Shown here piece by piece: positions 47,113 to 59,296 of a stretch of 64,000 bases of DNA. The DNA is from Fomitopsis serialis (Eukaryota > Basidiomycota > Agaricomycetes > Polyporales > Fomitopsidaceae). The notes beneath the pieces were generated by a model. It worked only from the letters and a program-made list of their open reading frames with translations, ran no database searches and was not told the origin of the DNA. Where the stretch lies: the NCBI RefSeq assembly GCF_022376445.1, contig NW_025955012.1, positions 124,001-188,000 of the forward strand, in the 5' to 3' direction. Position 1 is the stretch's first letter. Each line of letters opens with the position of its first letter. A program made the position numbers and the translations under genes.

Positions 47113-48549
47113 ATGCACTTCCTGCAACTAGACGTCGATCTGGTGCTCACAATACTCTCGCATCTACCCCCTCCGGATGCGTTCCAGCTAGCCTTGACGT
47201 GCAAATCGCTTCACGAGGTGTCAATGCAGCGGCGGCTCTCTCACATCGCCGTATCCCAGACGTGGACAAGAGTGCGCCTCTACAAGTTCTGCAAGTACGT
47301 CGCGACGAGCGACCTCCGCCTGCGGTGTGTCACTGGTCTCTCGCTGTCGTTCTTCCCTCCTTCGCCTAGCGGCAAAACGACGGCTTACGACCTAGCGCCA
47401 CTCTTTGCTTGGGTGATCCGGCGGATGACCCGCCTCGCGTACCTTCGGTGTACTCGACTAGGCCATGTCCTCAAAGCCACCCCGTGTCTCGTGGATGCCA
47501 TCGCCGAACATACAACCCTGACCCGGATTGAGTTCCGATCGTCAGACGACGAGATGCTTCGTCTCCTCTCGCGCATGGAGAGTCGCCCGAGCTCGGTCTT
47601 CTGCAGTTTCGCGTCCACCGGCAACACCGGCCCCAGCGTGCCCATATCTGAATTTCTAGGGAGGTTCTCCAAGTCGCTTGTCGCTCTCGAGCTCGCCTGT
47701 TCTCTGCCTCTCGTGTTCGAGAAGTGGACGGGTACCGCTTCCTGGCGCTGTGGCTCCGTTCGCCACCTCACTTTGTCCCATAGCGTCATCAAGAAGTTGC
47801 CTATCATCGCTCGTACGTTCCCAAGAGTCAAGACGCTCCGCATCGTCTTCGCTTCTATCACGGATCCCCATGTCCCGGTGGAGTGGCCTACCATCGACTA
47901 TCTCTCAACGACTTGCCCGGTCATGCTGTCGCACCCCGTCCGTCGGATGTCTCTCCATGCGTCGGCGACCTGGAGCATAATATTGTATCCGGAGATGCTC
48001 TCGCGGTCTTCTCCTATTGTTTTGGCGTGCCAGGCGGACCCCCTTTCGATCAATTGTGTGGCGAGGTTTGCCCATTGTGTCAAATTCCTCCAGCTGTTTG
48101 TGCCCGACGTCCCCAACGCTCGTGGTTACGCGTACACGGATGACCTCCTGGTATGTCTTCATTCACTATGTGCGGGTATGCAATTCGTTCATGGCATCTC
48201 ACCACAGAAAGTCTTACTCCCGAAGTTGACGTTCGTGCCGCTCGAGGGTATCACGCTCATGCTACGTCTGGACTTTGAGCTGGACGAGATGTCGTCGCAC
48301 GTATATGCTGAAGCAATTGCAAGCTGCTGCCCCTCGGTGCGGTACGTCGGACTGACTGCGCACACCACAGACGCGGGCGCGGTGGTGGATCGGGAAGCTA
48401 TCAACTACGTCTGGTACGAAGTCATCTCTCGAGGAGGACGAGGGGGTCCTAAACTGTCTGTGCTGTCGGAAGGTGAAGGTAAGAGTGTGTACGCTCGTCT
48501 ACTCGACACCCATCACTGTCGGAGGAGCATCGAGATGCACACAAAGTGA
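47113..48549 (+). CDS. F-box protein (LRR-like C-terminal region)
   Basis: Uninterrupted reading frame of 478 residues from the ATG at 47113 (MHFLQLDVDLVLTILSHLPP). The first 45 residues are a canonical F-box ending in LTCKSLHEVSMQRRLSHI; the remainder has irregular Leu-rich repeats without a named domain, typical of the large basidiomycete F-box families. F-box proteins bind Skp1 and bring substrates to SCF ubiquitin ligases. It lies 0.7 kb before another F-box gene in the same direction, but the two differ widely in sequence and, unlike the neighbour, this gene has no intron. An in-frame upstream extension exists but has no ATG. Confidence 0.85.
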   Translation: MHFLQLDVDLVLTILSHLPPPDAFQLALTCKSLHEVSMQRRLSHIAVSQTWTRVRLYKFCKYVATSDLRLRCVTGLSLSFFPPSPSGKTTAYDLAPLFAWVIRRMTRLAYLRCTRLGHVLKATPCLVDAIAEHTTLTRIEFRSSDDEMLRLLSRMESRPSSVFCSFASTGNTGPSVPISEFLGRFSKSLVALELACSLPLVFEKWTGTASWRCGSVRHLTLSHSVIKKLPIIARTFPRVKTLRIVFASITDPHVPVEWPTIDYLSTTCPVMLSHPVRRMSLHASATWSIILYPEMLSRSSPIVLACQADPLSINCVARFAHCVKFLQLFVPDVPNARGYAYTDDLLVCLHSLCAGMQFVHGISPQKVLLPKLTFVPLEGITLMLRLDFELDEMSSHVYAEAIASCCPSVRYVGLTAHTTDAGAVVDREAINYVWYEVISRGGRGGPKLSVLSEGEGKSVYARLLDTHHCRRSIEMHTK

Positions 48550-49280
48550 AGGGCCCGTGACATGTACATAATGTGGTTATGTCCATGGACCATCAGGTAC
48601 TTGTACGCTTAATCTGTAAGTACTGTAATACTGTACAGTTCACATTTCGACCGGAATTTGTAACAAGTACGTTCTCCATAGCTCTTCTCGGAGGAGTTGT
48701 GTGAATACATGAGGCCTTAGCGCGTGCGCATGAATCGCTACAGTGTTGGGCGGCCATGCCAGGCGCGTTTTGCGGGCGCTTGAGTTCCGATCGAACACTG
48801 CCAACAGCCACTGGCACTGGCAGCGGCAACTGCCAACTCATCTCTAACTGCCATCCTCCTCGTCCTCGCAAAAGTCTTCAAATTGCCTACGGACCGACTT
48901 CAGTGGACTCCGTTTAGGATGAGCTGGGACCAGGTAGCGAGGTAACCTATACTGTATATGTGCACCACGTGCCCACCACGCTCGAGCGGGATAACGACAA
49001 GGTCACTCGAGTCCATTACTAGCTCCGCTCAGGCTGCCTCTACGGGGTTGCTGCGCGGAGTCGGGACGCAATCGCGACAACTGCCGGCAGCCTCTTCCAA
49101 GTGCTATGTAGACCGTGCTGCGAATGTTGCTCCGCCTTCGACTCTTTCGCGACAAGTGTAGAGCGTAGCCAAGCAGTACCGCCAGAGGTTCGAGGCAATC
49201 CAACATCGCCAGTGGTGCGTAAACGTCTCGTGTGCACGTTGGAAAGCTCTCAGTTCTAACTTTTGCGGTTTGTTTCAGCC
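48550..49280. other. Spacer between two F-box genes
   Basis: Includes CACTGGCACTGGCAGCGGC.ACTGCC near 48810. No gene recognised; promoter of the second F-box gene presumed. Confidence 0.5.
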
Positions 49281-50707
49281 ATGCCGATGGACTCGCTCAA
49301 CTTTGATGTCGTCGAGACGATCCTGTCATACGTCGAATCCCAAGACGCGCTGAAATTGGCGACCACCTGTCGTACGCTACACGCGCTCGCAGTACAGCGC
49401 CTGCTGTCTCACATTAGCATCGACTACAACTGGAGCATCGACCGGATTCTACAGTATTGCACTTACATGCTCGCTGACGCCAAGGGCCGTCCGCGCTGCC
49501 TCAGGTCATTCTCCATAATAAGTATCCCAAGAGGCGACCTATCCGTGTTCGATACTCTCGCAGAGGTCCTCGGTCACGCGCCCGCCCTGCGGCGGGTCTC
49601 GCTTTCGTGGGAGGCAGGTTATGCCTTGGACGACTCCCCCGCGTTCGCGGATGCCTTGGCTTCTCTCGACTCGCTTGACCTGCTCGACGTATGCGGTGTA
49701 CACCTCGGTCTCATGCGTTTGCTCCCGCGCATGAAATGCCGCCCGCGGACTGTACACTGCGATCTCTTCCCCGTCAGTGATTCTGACTATCTGGAGATGT
49801 CTGGGCTGTGCAAGGCGGAGCAGTCAAGCCCCCTCTGCAACTTCGCGAACTGCGTCACCTCGTTGAAACTCGGCCATGCTGCCATGCTCATCGAGGAGCT
49901 TGTGCATACCGTGTGGCCCTGTGTTCGCGAACTCTCAGTGTCGTCTAGCACCATCAAGAACATCCAGTCCATATCACATGCATTTCCCAACCTTCGCACT
50001 TTACGCTGCTGGAACGTGCGATTGAAGGATCCGGTCATCCCTGCTGAATGGCGCCAGCTGCAATTCGTCTCGATCACGGATCCTATCCCTCTCCAGTGCC
50101 ATGTACATCACGTGCAACTCAACGTCGACTGCGAAAGAGCCTCTATGTCCTACATCCACCAGTCGTTCGAAATGCTGCGCTGCGCATCGCCTGTCACGTT
50201 GGGCTGTTACGCAAGTGTTGGCCTTTTCCGACATGTCGCAGAGCACCTGCGCTCTCTTAGGATCCTGCACTTTGACGCAAGCAACGTCCCGTTGGACATA
50301 CCAATGCACCCTACAATTGTAGGTCGCACCGTCTCTTGTACACAAGAACGTTACTTTCCAAGCTGACGTCGCTGCAGATCTCACTGGCGACGGCTCTCAA
50401 AGCCGTACCGCTCGTCGCGCTCACGGTGGACATCCCAATAGGGCGAACCTCCGTCCACGACGCGTCATATGCTGAGGTTCTTGCAGCGACCATCCCCTCC
50501 CTCGAGCTCGTCGGCGTCGACCACTACGATCCCACGGAGAACCCGCACTGGGCTGTCGCGGACGTTGCGGACGGGGACTTCTCCGATCGAGCTTGGTATC
50601 ACGTATCCCGGCGAACCGATGACATCCCAGTGTTAGAAACGCATCCTCGATGGGCCGGGTTCAGGGCGCATGAAAGGATGATGGCAGCATCTGTGCGCTC
50701 CAAATGA
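49281..50707 (+). CDS. F-box protein, two exons
   Basis: Exons 49281-50318 and 50378-50707 join in frame to 455 residues. The start MPMDSLNFDVVETILSYVES opens a clear F-box that ends with TCRTLHALAVQRLLSHISI. A C-terminal Leu-rich region follows, with CNFANCVTSLKLG and PNLRTLRCWNVRL. The 59-bp intron is in the equivalent position to the intron of the F-box genes at 10471 and 59941, before an ISLATAL-type helix. The three therefore form one subfamily. The start at 49281 lies directly after a TTTGTTTCAG sequence, which could also act as an acceptor for an upstream exon that I cannot see. Confidence 0.85.
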
Positions 50708-52255
50708 CATTGTCGTGCTATGTGGCTGTCGTACGGGTGCATATTGTATTTAGTAGTATCCGTTCACCATCACAGGGGGTCAGGCCCTATGCAAACAGAG
50801 CATGCGTGTAATGCGCCCTTCTTTCTCCTTCGCTGTCATCGCCTAGCATAACCCCATGTGCGAGTTGGTCTTCCTTCGCCCATGCACTGGCAGCGATGAT
50901 GCCTGTGTACCATACAGCCGGTGAATACAAAGCTACTAGTACACGTCGCGCATCTGTTTTAGTCGGAGGATCTGATATGTGAGAGACGCACGGGGCACCC
51001 GGTTAATTATCAACATCGTTCCGCGGGAACGCGTTCTGAAAGACCTCGGATCATCCCCTTTCATTATGTGGAGGCGCTCATACGTGCCGCATGCTTCAGT
51101 TATGGGAACGTTACTATGTATGAGAAGGTACGGCCCGCCACGATACGGAAGCAGATCTATTCTTGAGGAACCTTTATGTACAGGGGCTGGACCGGCAGGC
51201 CTACGTTACTCATGAGATGATGGCCACTAGGGTATCCAAAAGTGAACGGAGCAGACCGGTCGTCAGCCGCTGGGGTATCACGAACTTGAACCTGAGTAGA
51301 AGATGCGGATGGGGAGCCTAAGGATGATCCAACGGTCCATCACAATCAGTCGTCGATGTTCTAATTCACGATAGTGATCAGGAAGTATGGGCTTCCCGGA
51401 AGCTGAAAGACGTGCTTCCATGTGGTTATCAAATCCGTCAGAGGACGTAGCATCGAAGGACGCACATATGACCGCGAAAAGGGTTTCCTGATGAGGTAGT
51501 GTTGGCCGAGGTGATGGTGGTTTAGTATTTCCGCGGTAAAGACCTGGCAAGACCCCATTTGTCATATGCAGTATTCTGGGAGGCGGAGATTACCTGAATG
51601 TGATTCCCTTCCCATGAGAATGTTCAGCCTAGGAGTTCGCCTCGGATCCTCCACGTAGCAGATGAATGCACGAAGAAAGTCTTCAGATGTGCAAATACGA
51701 CGCTCATGCAGACATCGCTGCATCACGAGAGCACCTGGGTCGCGTGCCATCGCGCACGTTTCCCAATCACGCATCCCAGTTCGCGCATTTATGACGTCGT
51801 GCAGTGGGGACGGACGCGAGTAAAATACAATGTTGACCGGCGACTGAGGATCTGTACGAGTAGCAACCGGGCTTCCGAGTATTATGAGGAGCGACCTTCA
51901 GAGAGGCAGTCTCGTTAGTGTATGCCTCTGACTGATGGGATATGAATGACTTGTGAACGGTCTGAGTTATCAGTTCGAAGAAATACCATCCTGGGTCAGT
52001 GCCCGTGAAGTGAAGATAGAAGTGAGGGCTATGAGACGTACCACAGACATCAGGCGCTAACCTCCGGGTGACTGCCCTTGTTCGCTTGCCTTCCGGTGTC
52101 CCAATGCTAATACCATCTGCGATGCAGGAAAGAGATTACGTACATGGCAAGGAGACCTCCCATTCTGACGGTATGAGCATTTCGTCTGTCAGCCATTCCA
52201 TGATGTCCGCCTCCAACACACGACCGTGCGTACCAGCGAGCGTCACCTCTGGACG
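50708..52255. other. Spacer before the first permease-like gene
   Basis: Short minus-strand frames at 51278-51774 have some protein-like character but no motif I recognise. They could be remnants of a gene. Confidence 0.4.
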
Positions 52256-52263
52256 TATAAAAG
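52256..52263 (+). promoter_or_regulatory. TATA box of the first purine-nucleoside-permease-like gene
   Basis: TATAAAAG 97 bp upstream of the ATG at 52360, in the context GGACGTATAAAAGAGCAGCA. The core CGTATAAAAGAGC matches the TATA region of the secreted repeat-protein genes C and D, though the rest of the promoters differ. Confidence 0.6.
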
Positions 52264-52359
52264 AGCAGCACAGATGGTAGCGCAGGCCAGTCTTCGGGAG
52301 TAAGCCGTTGACGACTCTGCCTGTCCTCGAGAACTCGACTCGCCCTACCTCAGATCGTG

Positions 52360-53787
52360 ATGCATCTCCTCAACGTCTTCAGCTCGGTCCTCGCCGGTGT
52401 GACTACCCTGCAAGGCGTCGCAGCGCTGCCGCAAGGTTTATGGTCGAGGGATACCAATGCTCCTACTAGCAGCAGTCCCTTCTCTCCCAAGGCGTTCATC
52501 ATTAGCATGGTAAGTTTTCAGTAGGACATGGTTCAGCCAGGGATGACGGCACTGACATGACATTGCCCGCAGTTTTCGCCTGAGGCTGGGGCATGGTACG
52601 GCATCCCGGACTTCAATGTCTTGGCCGTCAACATCACAGTGCCTGGCCTGTCAATGCTGTTCCCCGACGTCCACTGCACCGGTGACGGGCAGATCTGCCA
52701 GCTCACTACTGGCGAAGGAGGTAAATCCGCAGTGTATAGGGGATTGTCACGAGAGCTCACAATCCCGCCTACAGAGATCAACGCTGCGACGACGATTGCG
52801 TCGCTCGTCGCATCCCCGTACTTCAACCTTACACAGACGTACTTCATGATAGCTGGCATCGGTGGTGTGAGCCCCGAGTTAGCCACGCTCGGCTCAGTAA
52901 CGCTGGCGAGGTTCGCAGTCCAAGTCGCGCTGCAGTACGAGTTCGACGCCCGCGAGATCCCCGCGAACTTCAGCACCGGATACGTCCCGTTCGGGACTAA
53001 GGCACCAGGCCAGTACCCCACGTCCATCTACGGCACCGAGGTCTTCGAGCTCAACGAGGCTCTGCGGAACAAGGTGTGTATCTCAGCAGGCAAATACTAA
53101 GGCACAGGCTCATGGGACCTCCTCAGGCCATCGAGCTCGCTAGTACTGCGCAGCTGAACGACACGCAGGCTGCAGCAGCCTACCGCGCCAACTACGCCTC
53201 GGACCCCGCATACGCCGCGGGCGCGAGCGGGCCGACCATCGTCCCCTGCGACGTCGCGACGTCGGACAACTACTACTCCGGTAACCTCCTCGCGGAGGCG
53301 TTCGACAACACGACTACGCTCCTGACGAACGGCACCGGCCTGTACTGCTCTAGCGCGCAGGAGGACAACGCGAGCCTCGAGGCGTTCCTCCGCGCGGCGA
53401 TATACGGCTTCGTCGACTTCAGCCGGATTATCGTCATGCGCACGGGCAGCGACTTCGACAGGCAGTACCCCGGCGAGACGGCCACGCAGCACCTGCTCTA
53501 TGACCACCAGAACGGGCACATACCTTCCATCGCGAACATTTACTTGGCTGGCGTCAAGATCGTAGAGGGTATCGTCAACGGTTGGGATGACACGTTCGAG
53601 GCGGGCATTACTCCGACGAACTACATCGGTGACATCTTCGGGTCTCTGGGTGGTACTCCAGACTTCGGGTGAGTAGTCAATGAGAAGTGGGTTTAGCTCG
53701 TACTGAACGGAGTTTTGTAGGCCATACTCTGGAGGTGCTCCCGCTACCAAGAGGAGCATCGAGGCACGCAGGCGCCGCAGAGTGTAG
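52360..53787 (+). CDS. Purine nucleoside permease-like secreted protein (NUP family), plus-strand copy
   Basis: Five exons: 52360-52509, 52573-52720, 52775-53073, 53127-53668, 53721-53787; 401 residues. The N-terminus MHLLNVFSSVLAGVTTL is a signal peptide. Family motifs: FSPEAGAWYGIPDFNVLAVN, PGLSMLFPDVHC, ICQLTTGEGE, INAATTIASLVASPYFNLTQ, YFMIAGIGGVSPE, FSRIIVMRTGSDFDRQYPGE and TNYIGDIFGSLGGTPDFG. The family, named from Candida NUP, resembles nucleoside phosphorylases in fold and is reported to act in purine nucleoside uptake; secretion and lack of membrane helices here fit an extracellular nucleoside-binding or cleaving protein. The C-terminus ends with a run of Arg. A close paralogue lies inverted at 57805. 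Confidence 0.88.
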
Positions 53788-54087
53788 TCAACCTATCGCG
53801 CCCAGGGCTCTGTGGAGGATCATGCGAACAATGGTGCAAGGATGATCACGTCCGTCACGAACGAACCCTTATCGAATTAGCGCTGTAATTTCTTGTCTGC
53901 ATGTACTTAGCTCACTAATGTGAATGCACGTTCGGGCTTTGCTACACTGACCATGGTGTGCGCGGCCTGAAAGCGACTTACTCAACATGTGTAGGTAGAA
54001 TCCGACCACGACGAACCTCATCCTCCATGAGTCGTCGCTCTAGGCGTTATGACGATCGCAACATTGCGCGCGCTTCCCGAAGCTTGA

Positions 54088-56069
54088 TCAAATAGGTTCA
54101 CCAACTGCACATTCATGCTTGTGCCCTATGGTCATCCCGTGAATGTCAGCCCCGCACACAGGCAAGTACAAGACATCCACACCGACCTCCAGTTCATCCC
54201 GTAGCCATTCCTCTCTGTCAAGCAGTATCAGGCTCTCGACGACGGGCCCCAGAATGCACCGCAAGACCTGGAACACCTCCAACCGGCTCTCCGTCGAGGG
54301 ATCCTTCGCACACAAAGCCGGATCGAGCATGATGCCAAGACGATGCTGCGCACGGCCCACGAACGTCTCCCAGTCTGCGTACGCTGAATCGTTCAGCCTT
54401 CCCAAGCGCCGCAGAGCGGGTGTCTCGCCATTAATGATGGCTGTTTCGTCCAGGTCGGCATCGCAATTGGTAGATGAGGTCTGTACGGACGACGCGTCGT
54501 GCTTCTCGAGTATGCTTTGGAGGACCGCGCGCCATACGACCTTCCGGACGGCGAGCTTCGCAGCGGAAAGGGTGTCTTGCGTGCGGAGCCACTGGCCGGG
54601 CATCTGCGCAGCGAGGTGGAGATGGTTAGGCGTGAAAGTCATAGCTGGCGGTTCGTGGGACCGCAGCTTCAATGTACATGAGAGAGGAAAGTCTGAGATG
54701 TTTCTTCAGGTGGTCAACGACGCGAGACGAGGTTGCGGGCACTCACCGCCCGCTTCCAGTAGGTTGTAGCAACACCCGACGATGACCGCTGCCCGCGGGA
54801 CCCATATTGTTCGAGGCTCGGTAGATCGCAGACGGGAAGTGAAAGCACGCAGTACGTTAGGTGTGAGCGAGCCGCATGCGTGCAAGGCTACGAACAACAT
54901 TGGCACTGGTGGGGATGAGGCATCCGATCCTTGTGTTGCCAGTACTTCTTCGGCCCACTCGTTGACCGCGCACAGTAAAGAGTCAGAACGGATCTCGAGC
55001 GTTTTATACGTGAGAGTGCCTGTCTTCGCATGTTCGCATGCCGGCGGTCCATTCTGGCTTTCCCCCGTCATGTTTGCATCTGAGACTGGATCATTTGCTG
55101 ATCGACTAGATCGTCTCTTCCATTTCTTTGGCCCGATCGTTTCTCTGCGAACTGCGCCTTTGCTTTGAACATCGCTCCAGTCTAGGGCGAGGACGTGCAG
55201 ACCCAGTTTATCCCTCATCGCGCGCGAAAGGTATGCCTGACCAACAAGAACGTAAGCAATCTCATGAATGGGAGATGCACGGAGATCTTTGCGCAAAGTG
55301 CAGCGTTCGCGGGGTCAAATTACGGGGAGATCCATGGTGCAAGAGCATTACGACATTAGGGTGAGCGGTGAAAGAGGTACGAACCTGCCCTGCACCGACG
55401 TCGACTGCGTGCTTCACGGAGGCTAGTTGCGGCGACGATGAAAGGAACTTGGAGAGGAAACTTGACATGCGGATGATCTCATGTGCCTTCTTGGGGGACA
55501 TGCCGAATATTCGATCCTCCGAGCGTACAGGGGTTTTCGACGGTGCTTCCGAGTCCTGATCATGGCCTACGAGTGCCTTGGGTGTGTTGGAGAATCTGGC
55601 AGATTTTTGACAACATCTGAGCCGCGTGTTCGTGTCTGACAAGGACAGAGGTAGAGGGAGAAACCGACAGTACTACCGGCCCATCCATTTCACGAGATAC
55701 CTGCATTCGTCGCGCCCTGTCGATGATTGACTTCAGTTCTTCCGGGATTGAAATCCAGTCCTGTGCTTGATTTCCGTCTTGACTTCGCGCATAGTACCGT
55801 AGAAGGAGAAGCCATTTGGGGCCTGATAATTCGTCCTCCTCGAGTCCAGCCCAATTCCACCAGGACGACCACTCAGATGGGACGCAGAACTCAGTTGAGG
55901 AAAACAGTCGGTTTGGATGGGTCAATAGAATGCTGTCCACCTGCGGCGATGAGAGAAAGTCGTAGATGTCGGCAGACATGGTGGTCGACTGGCAAGTTGC
56001 AATTTCAGCCACAAGCGCGACAATTTCATGATCTCGATCGGGTTTGAAGCGCTCCTGCACTGTGCACAT
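54088..56069 (-). CDS. METTL25/RRNAD1-like methyltransferase
   Basis: Minus-strand gene, exons 56069-55385, 55236-54747 and 54692-54088. SAM-binding motif I VDVGAGQ is followed across an intron by AYLSRAMRDKLGLHVLALDW. Later motifs LFVALHACGSLTPN and AVIVGCCYNLL are the hallmarks of the METTL25/RRNAD1 group (Methyltransf_32 type). Human METTL25B/RRNAD1 relatives are thought to act on RNA or ribosomal targets; the substrate here cannot be told. In exon 1 the frame must change once between about 55640 and 55562, since the upstream part (from MCTVQERFKPDRDHEI to QMLSKICQILQ) and the GMSPKKAHEIIRMSSFLSKF part are in different frames. A missed intron or an indel could explain this. Confidence 0.82.
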
Positions 56070-56354
56070 CCTGACGGGATCCCGACTGGTTCACTGCGCG
56101 TTCATACCCTACGACGAACTGTCACTCCTGCGTTGCTCCTGCGCATTATTGGTTTACGCTCGCGGTCGACTTACGAAACCACCGTCAACATACCAAAGGA
56201 GAAGCGTACTGGCCGACCGGGGTTGTTTGGGTGCATCGTGATCATGTCTCGGGAGTTTCAATTCTGCACCCACACGCCCTCTCGAGGCACAGCCAAACCA
56301 GGCTGAACATCCACTGGCTCCATCCTCCCTCCCCTCGCTGTCGCCCCATCCACC

Positions 56355-57500
56355 ATGGCCCGAGCGCGCGACCTCGAGAAGCTTCCCCAGGATGCATCGC
56401 GCCAGCCCCTTCTAGCTGGCGAGGAAAGACGTACATCATACGTTAAGGAAGGGACACTGGGGGAACATATTGAGGTCAAGCCAATGCGCTACTGTGAGTC
56501 GGTTGTCCATCTCGTACACGCGCCCCGACAGCAAACACACCGCATGCAGGGGATATCCCTAGCGTAGCCGAAAGCATCGTACAAGGTTTCGCCAACAATC
56601 CCTTGTTTGACTATATCGAGAACACACCGGTAAGCGATCTTCGGCGACATGTTTTATGCCTACACTAATCCTCTGCGGCGTACCCTGTAATAGGAACACA
56701 AGTCCCGCCGCGGTACTCGGTTCTATTTCCAGTGGTGGGGATCTCTCGCGAGCAAGATCCATGCTGGCCTGGCCTACACAGTGAACAGCGGAGAGGCGAT
56801 GATGTTCATGTGAGTGTACCACTCACTGTACGCGAAACTCGGTTACTCAAGACACTCCGTGGCCAAGTCGCACACCTGGTCACAAATCCAGTCTGACTGA
56901 GCGTGCTATGGAAGCGTTTTCCGCTTTCGCGACAACCTTTGGGGTGTCGGCAGAGCAGAAACGCGTATGTCACACATATGGCTTGTTCTATGTACCGGGA
57001 CGTCGAATGCCGGTCTCACGCGCTTTATTAGCGTCTTACAGAGCTACACGCGGCGGAGAGTGGCGCAATCAAGGAGGCGTTTGGTGACCGTCTCGAACAC
57101 ATGCTACAAATGGCCGGTCTCGTAACTCGTCCAGACAAGCAAGGCAGAGGCTATGGGACCGCGCTCATGGCTGTAGCTAATGCCAAGGTACGACCAACGG
57201 TATTGCTCTACGCGAACGGTTCTGTCTGCTTATTTGACGACGACACAACATATGTCAGGCGGACAAACTCGGCGCAGCCACTTATATATCGACCACCGCA
57301 CACAATACGGCTTTCTACGAGGGCTGCGGGTACGTTGTCGCGACGCGATTCACGGTGGGCGAGAACAATCCGAATTGGGATCAGCCGCCGGTTGTCCTCT
57401 GCATTGTGCGTATATACTTGCTGGATCACGGTCTACAGGCATACCTGACAAGTTATGGTTTCACCAGATGTTCCGTGAAGCCCCGAATGCGACTGTGTAG
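56355..57500 (+). CDS. GNAT-family N-acetyltransferase
   Basis: Plus-strand gene. Exons 56355-56493, 56550-56629 and 56694-56809 phase cleanly; further exons run to the stop at 57500. N-terminus MARARDLEKLPQDASRQPLL; then WDIPSVAESIVQGFANNPLF and RFYFQWWGSLASKIHAGLAY. The acetyl-CoA binding motif is RPDKQGRGYGTALM (R-x-x-G-x-G/A type), then after an intron TAHNTAFYEGCGYVVATRF, the conserved C-terminal GNAT strand, and WDQPPVVLCI. Substrate unknown; small fungal GNATs of this shape acetylate small molecules or protein N-termini. The exon around 56935-56970 (FRFRDNLWGVGRAETR) is placed by similarity of pattern only. It lies between the two permease-like genes. Confidence 0.8.
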
Positions 57501-57804
57501 CCAGGACCTTGTTATAGTGTAGTTGACTGTGAAACTCTGCACCTTGGTCCTTGATGTAACAGCCTTTGGCATTTAAACGCGATCACGTGCCCATTACGCG
57601 ACGCGTAACAAAACGATACCGTATTGTCACTGTCAGTCCCACCCAGTGTTGTGCAGATGTGCGTACGATGCAGATGACAAACCAGTGGGAAGACATCGAG
57701 ACACGATTATTAGGAGTCTGGATGTACCGATATCGTTTCTATCACTATTAGTTACTTTTACTCTCCCATTATTCTTAACTTAGTCGTTGACCACGCATCG
57801 CTGA

Positions 57805-59296
57805 TCACAGTGCCTTCATTATCGCGGAGGTGCCTCTGCGCGCACGCCAACGCATGGGGACCTTCGCGTCAACGCTCCTCTTTGACAAGCTGTCACCGCC
57901 AGAATACGGTCTGGAAGGCATCAGCCAGGGCGCGAGGACCTCAACGAAACGATCGACTCACCCAAAGTCGGGCGTCCCGCCCAAAGTGCCAAAGATGTCT
58001 CCTATGTAGTTCGTCGGCGCAACACCCTTCTTGAAGGTCTCCTCCCAGCCGTCCACGATGCCCTCCACCACCTTGATTCCCGCCCTGTAAATGTTCTCGA
58101 TGGCCGGCTCGAAGCCGCCCTGGTCCGCCCAGAACAGGTTGAACGTTGCCGCCTCGCCGGGGAACGGCCGATCGAAGTCGCTCGCGGTGCGCATGACGAT
58201 GATCCGGCTGAAGTCGACGCGCCCGCCCACCGCCGCGCGGAGGAACGCCTCGAGGCTCGCGTTGTCCTCCTGCGCGGTCGTGCAGTAGACCCCGCTGCCG
58301 TTCGTGTAGAGCTGCGTCGCGTTCGCGAACGCCTCGGAGAGGAGCGTGCCGGAATAGTACACGTCCGACGTCGCGACGTCGCACGCGACGACGCTCGGGC
58401 CCGTTGCGCCCGCGGCGAAGCTCTCGGATGCTGCGTACTTTGCGCGGTATGACACCGCGGCGTCCGAGTCGTTTAGACCGGCGGTGTTGGCGAATGCGAT
58501 GGCCTGTGAGTAGCACGGGTCAGTTGTTCCGCGGAGATATCATTTGAGAGAGGCACTCACTAGGTCTCGCAGTGCCTCGTTCACTTCGAACACCTCCGTG
58601 CCGTAGATCGACGTGGGATACTGGCCCGGTGCGGTGGCGCCCAGGGGGACGTAGCCCGTAGTGAAGTTCTCAGGCATCTCGCGTGCATCAAACTCGTACT
58701 GCAGGGCGACCTGGACGGCGTATTTCGCGAAAGTGACGGACCCGAGCGTGGCGACTTCCGGGTTCACGCCCGCAATGCCGGCGATCATGAAGTACGTCTG
58801 GGAAAAGTTGAAGTAAGGCGACGCGACAAGGGAGCTGATGGTGGTGGCCGCGTTGATCTCTGTGGGAGAGCCTGTCAGGATCGTGTGACACGGTAATGGG
58901 CAGTCGTGTGCCCGGGGGACGCGTCGCTCACCAGACTCGCCCGTCGTCAGCTGGCATATCTCGCCGTGGGCGGTGCAGTGGACGTCAGGATAGAGCATGG
59001 AGAGGCCGGGGACAGAGATGTTCATGGCCAGAAGGTCAAACTCCGGGATACCATACCAAACGTCTGCTTCGGGCGAGAACTATACCGTGACAACAAGTCA
59101 GACTTGCACTGGAATGACAATACAAAAACACGCTCACCATGCTGACGATGACAACTCTCGGTGAAAACAGAGCTCTCCCGTATGCCCTCTCTAGTACCTC
59201 AGGCTCGTCATCGTATCTGGACCACAACCCTTGAGGCCAGGCAGCAGCCGCTTGCAGCAAGGCCGCGCAAGTGAAGAGGGGACCAAGGAAACGCAT
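57805..59296 (-). CDS. Purine nucleoside permease-like secreted protein (NUP family), minus-strand copy
   Basis: Five exons on the minus strand: 59296-59138, 59079-58932, 58859-58561, 58503-57962, 57910-57805; 417 residues. Signal peptide MRFLGPLFTCAALLQAAAA. Same motif series as the plus-strand copy: GIPEFDLLAMNISVPGLSML, ICQLTTGES, INAATTISSLVASPYFNFSQ, GYVPLGATAPGQYPTSIYGT, DFSRIIVMRTASDFDR, TNYIGDIFGTLGGTPDFG. The three internal exons have exactly the same lengths (148, 299, 542) as in the paralogue, so they arose by gene duplication; only the first and last exons differ in length. The C-terminal tail after PYSGGDSLSKRS is diverged. Role as for the partner: extracellular purine nucleoside scavenging is the plausible inference. 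Confidence 0.87.
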
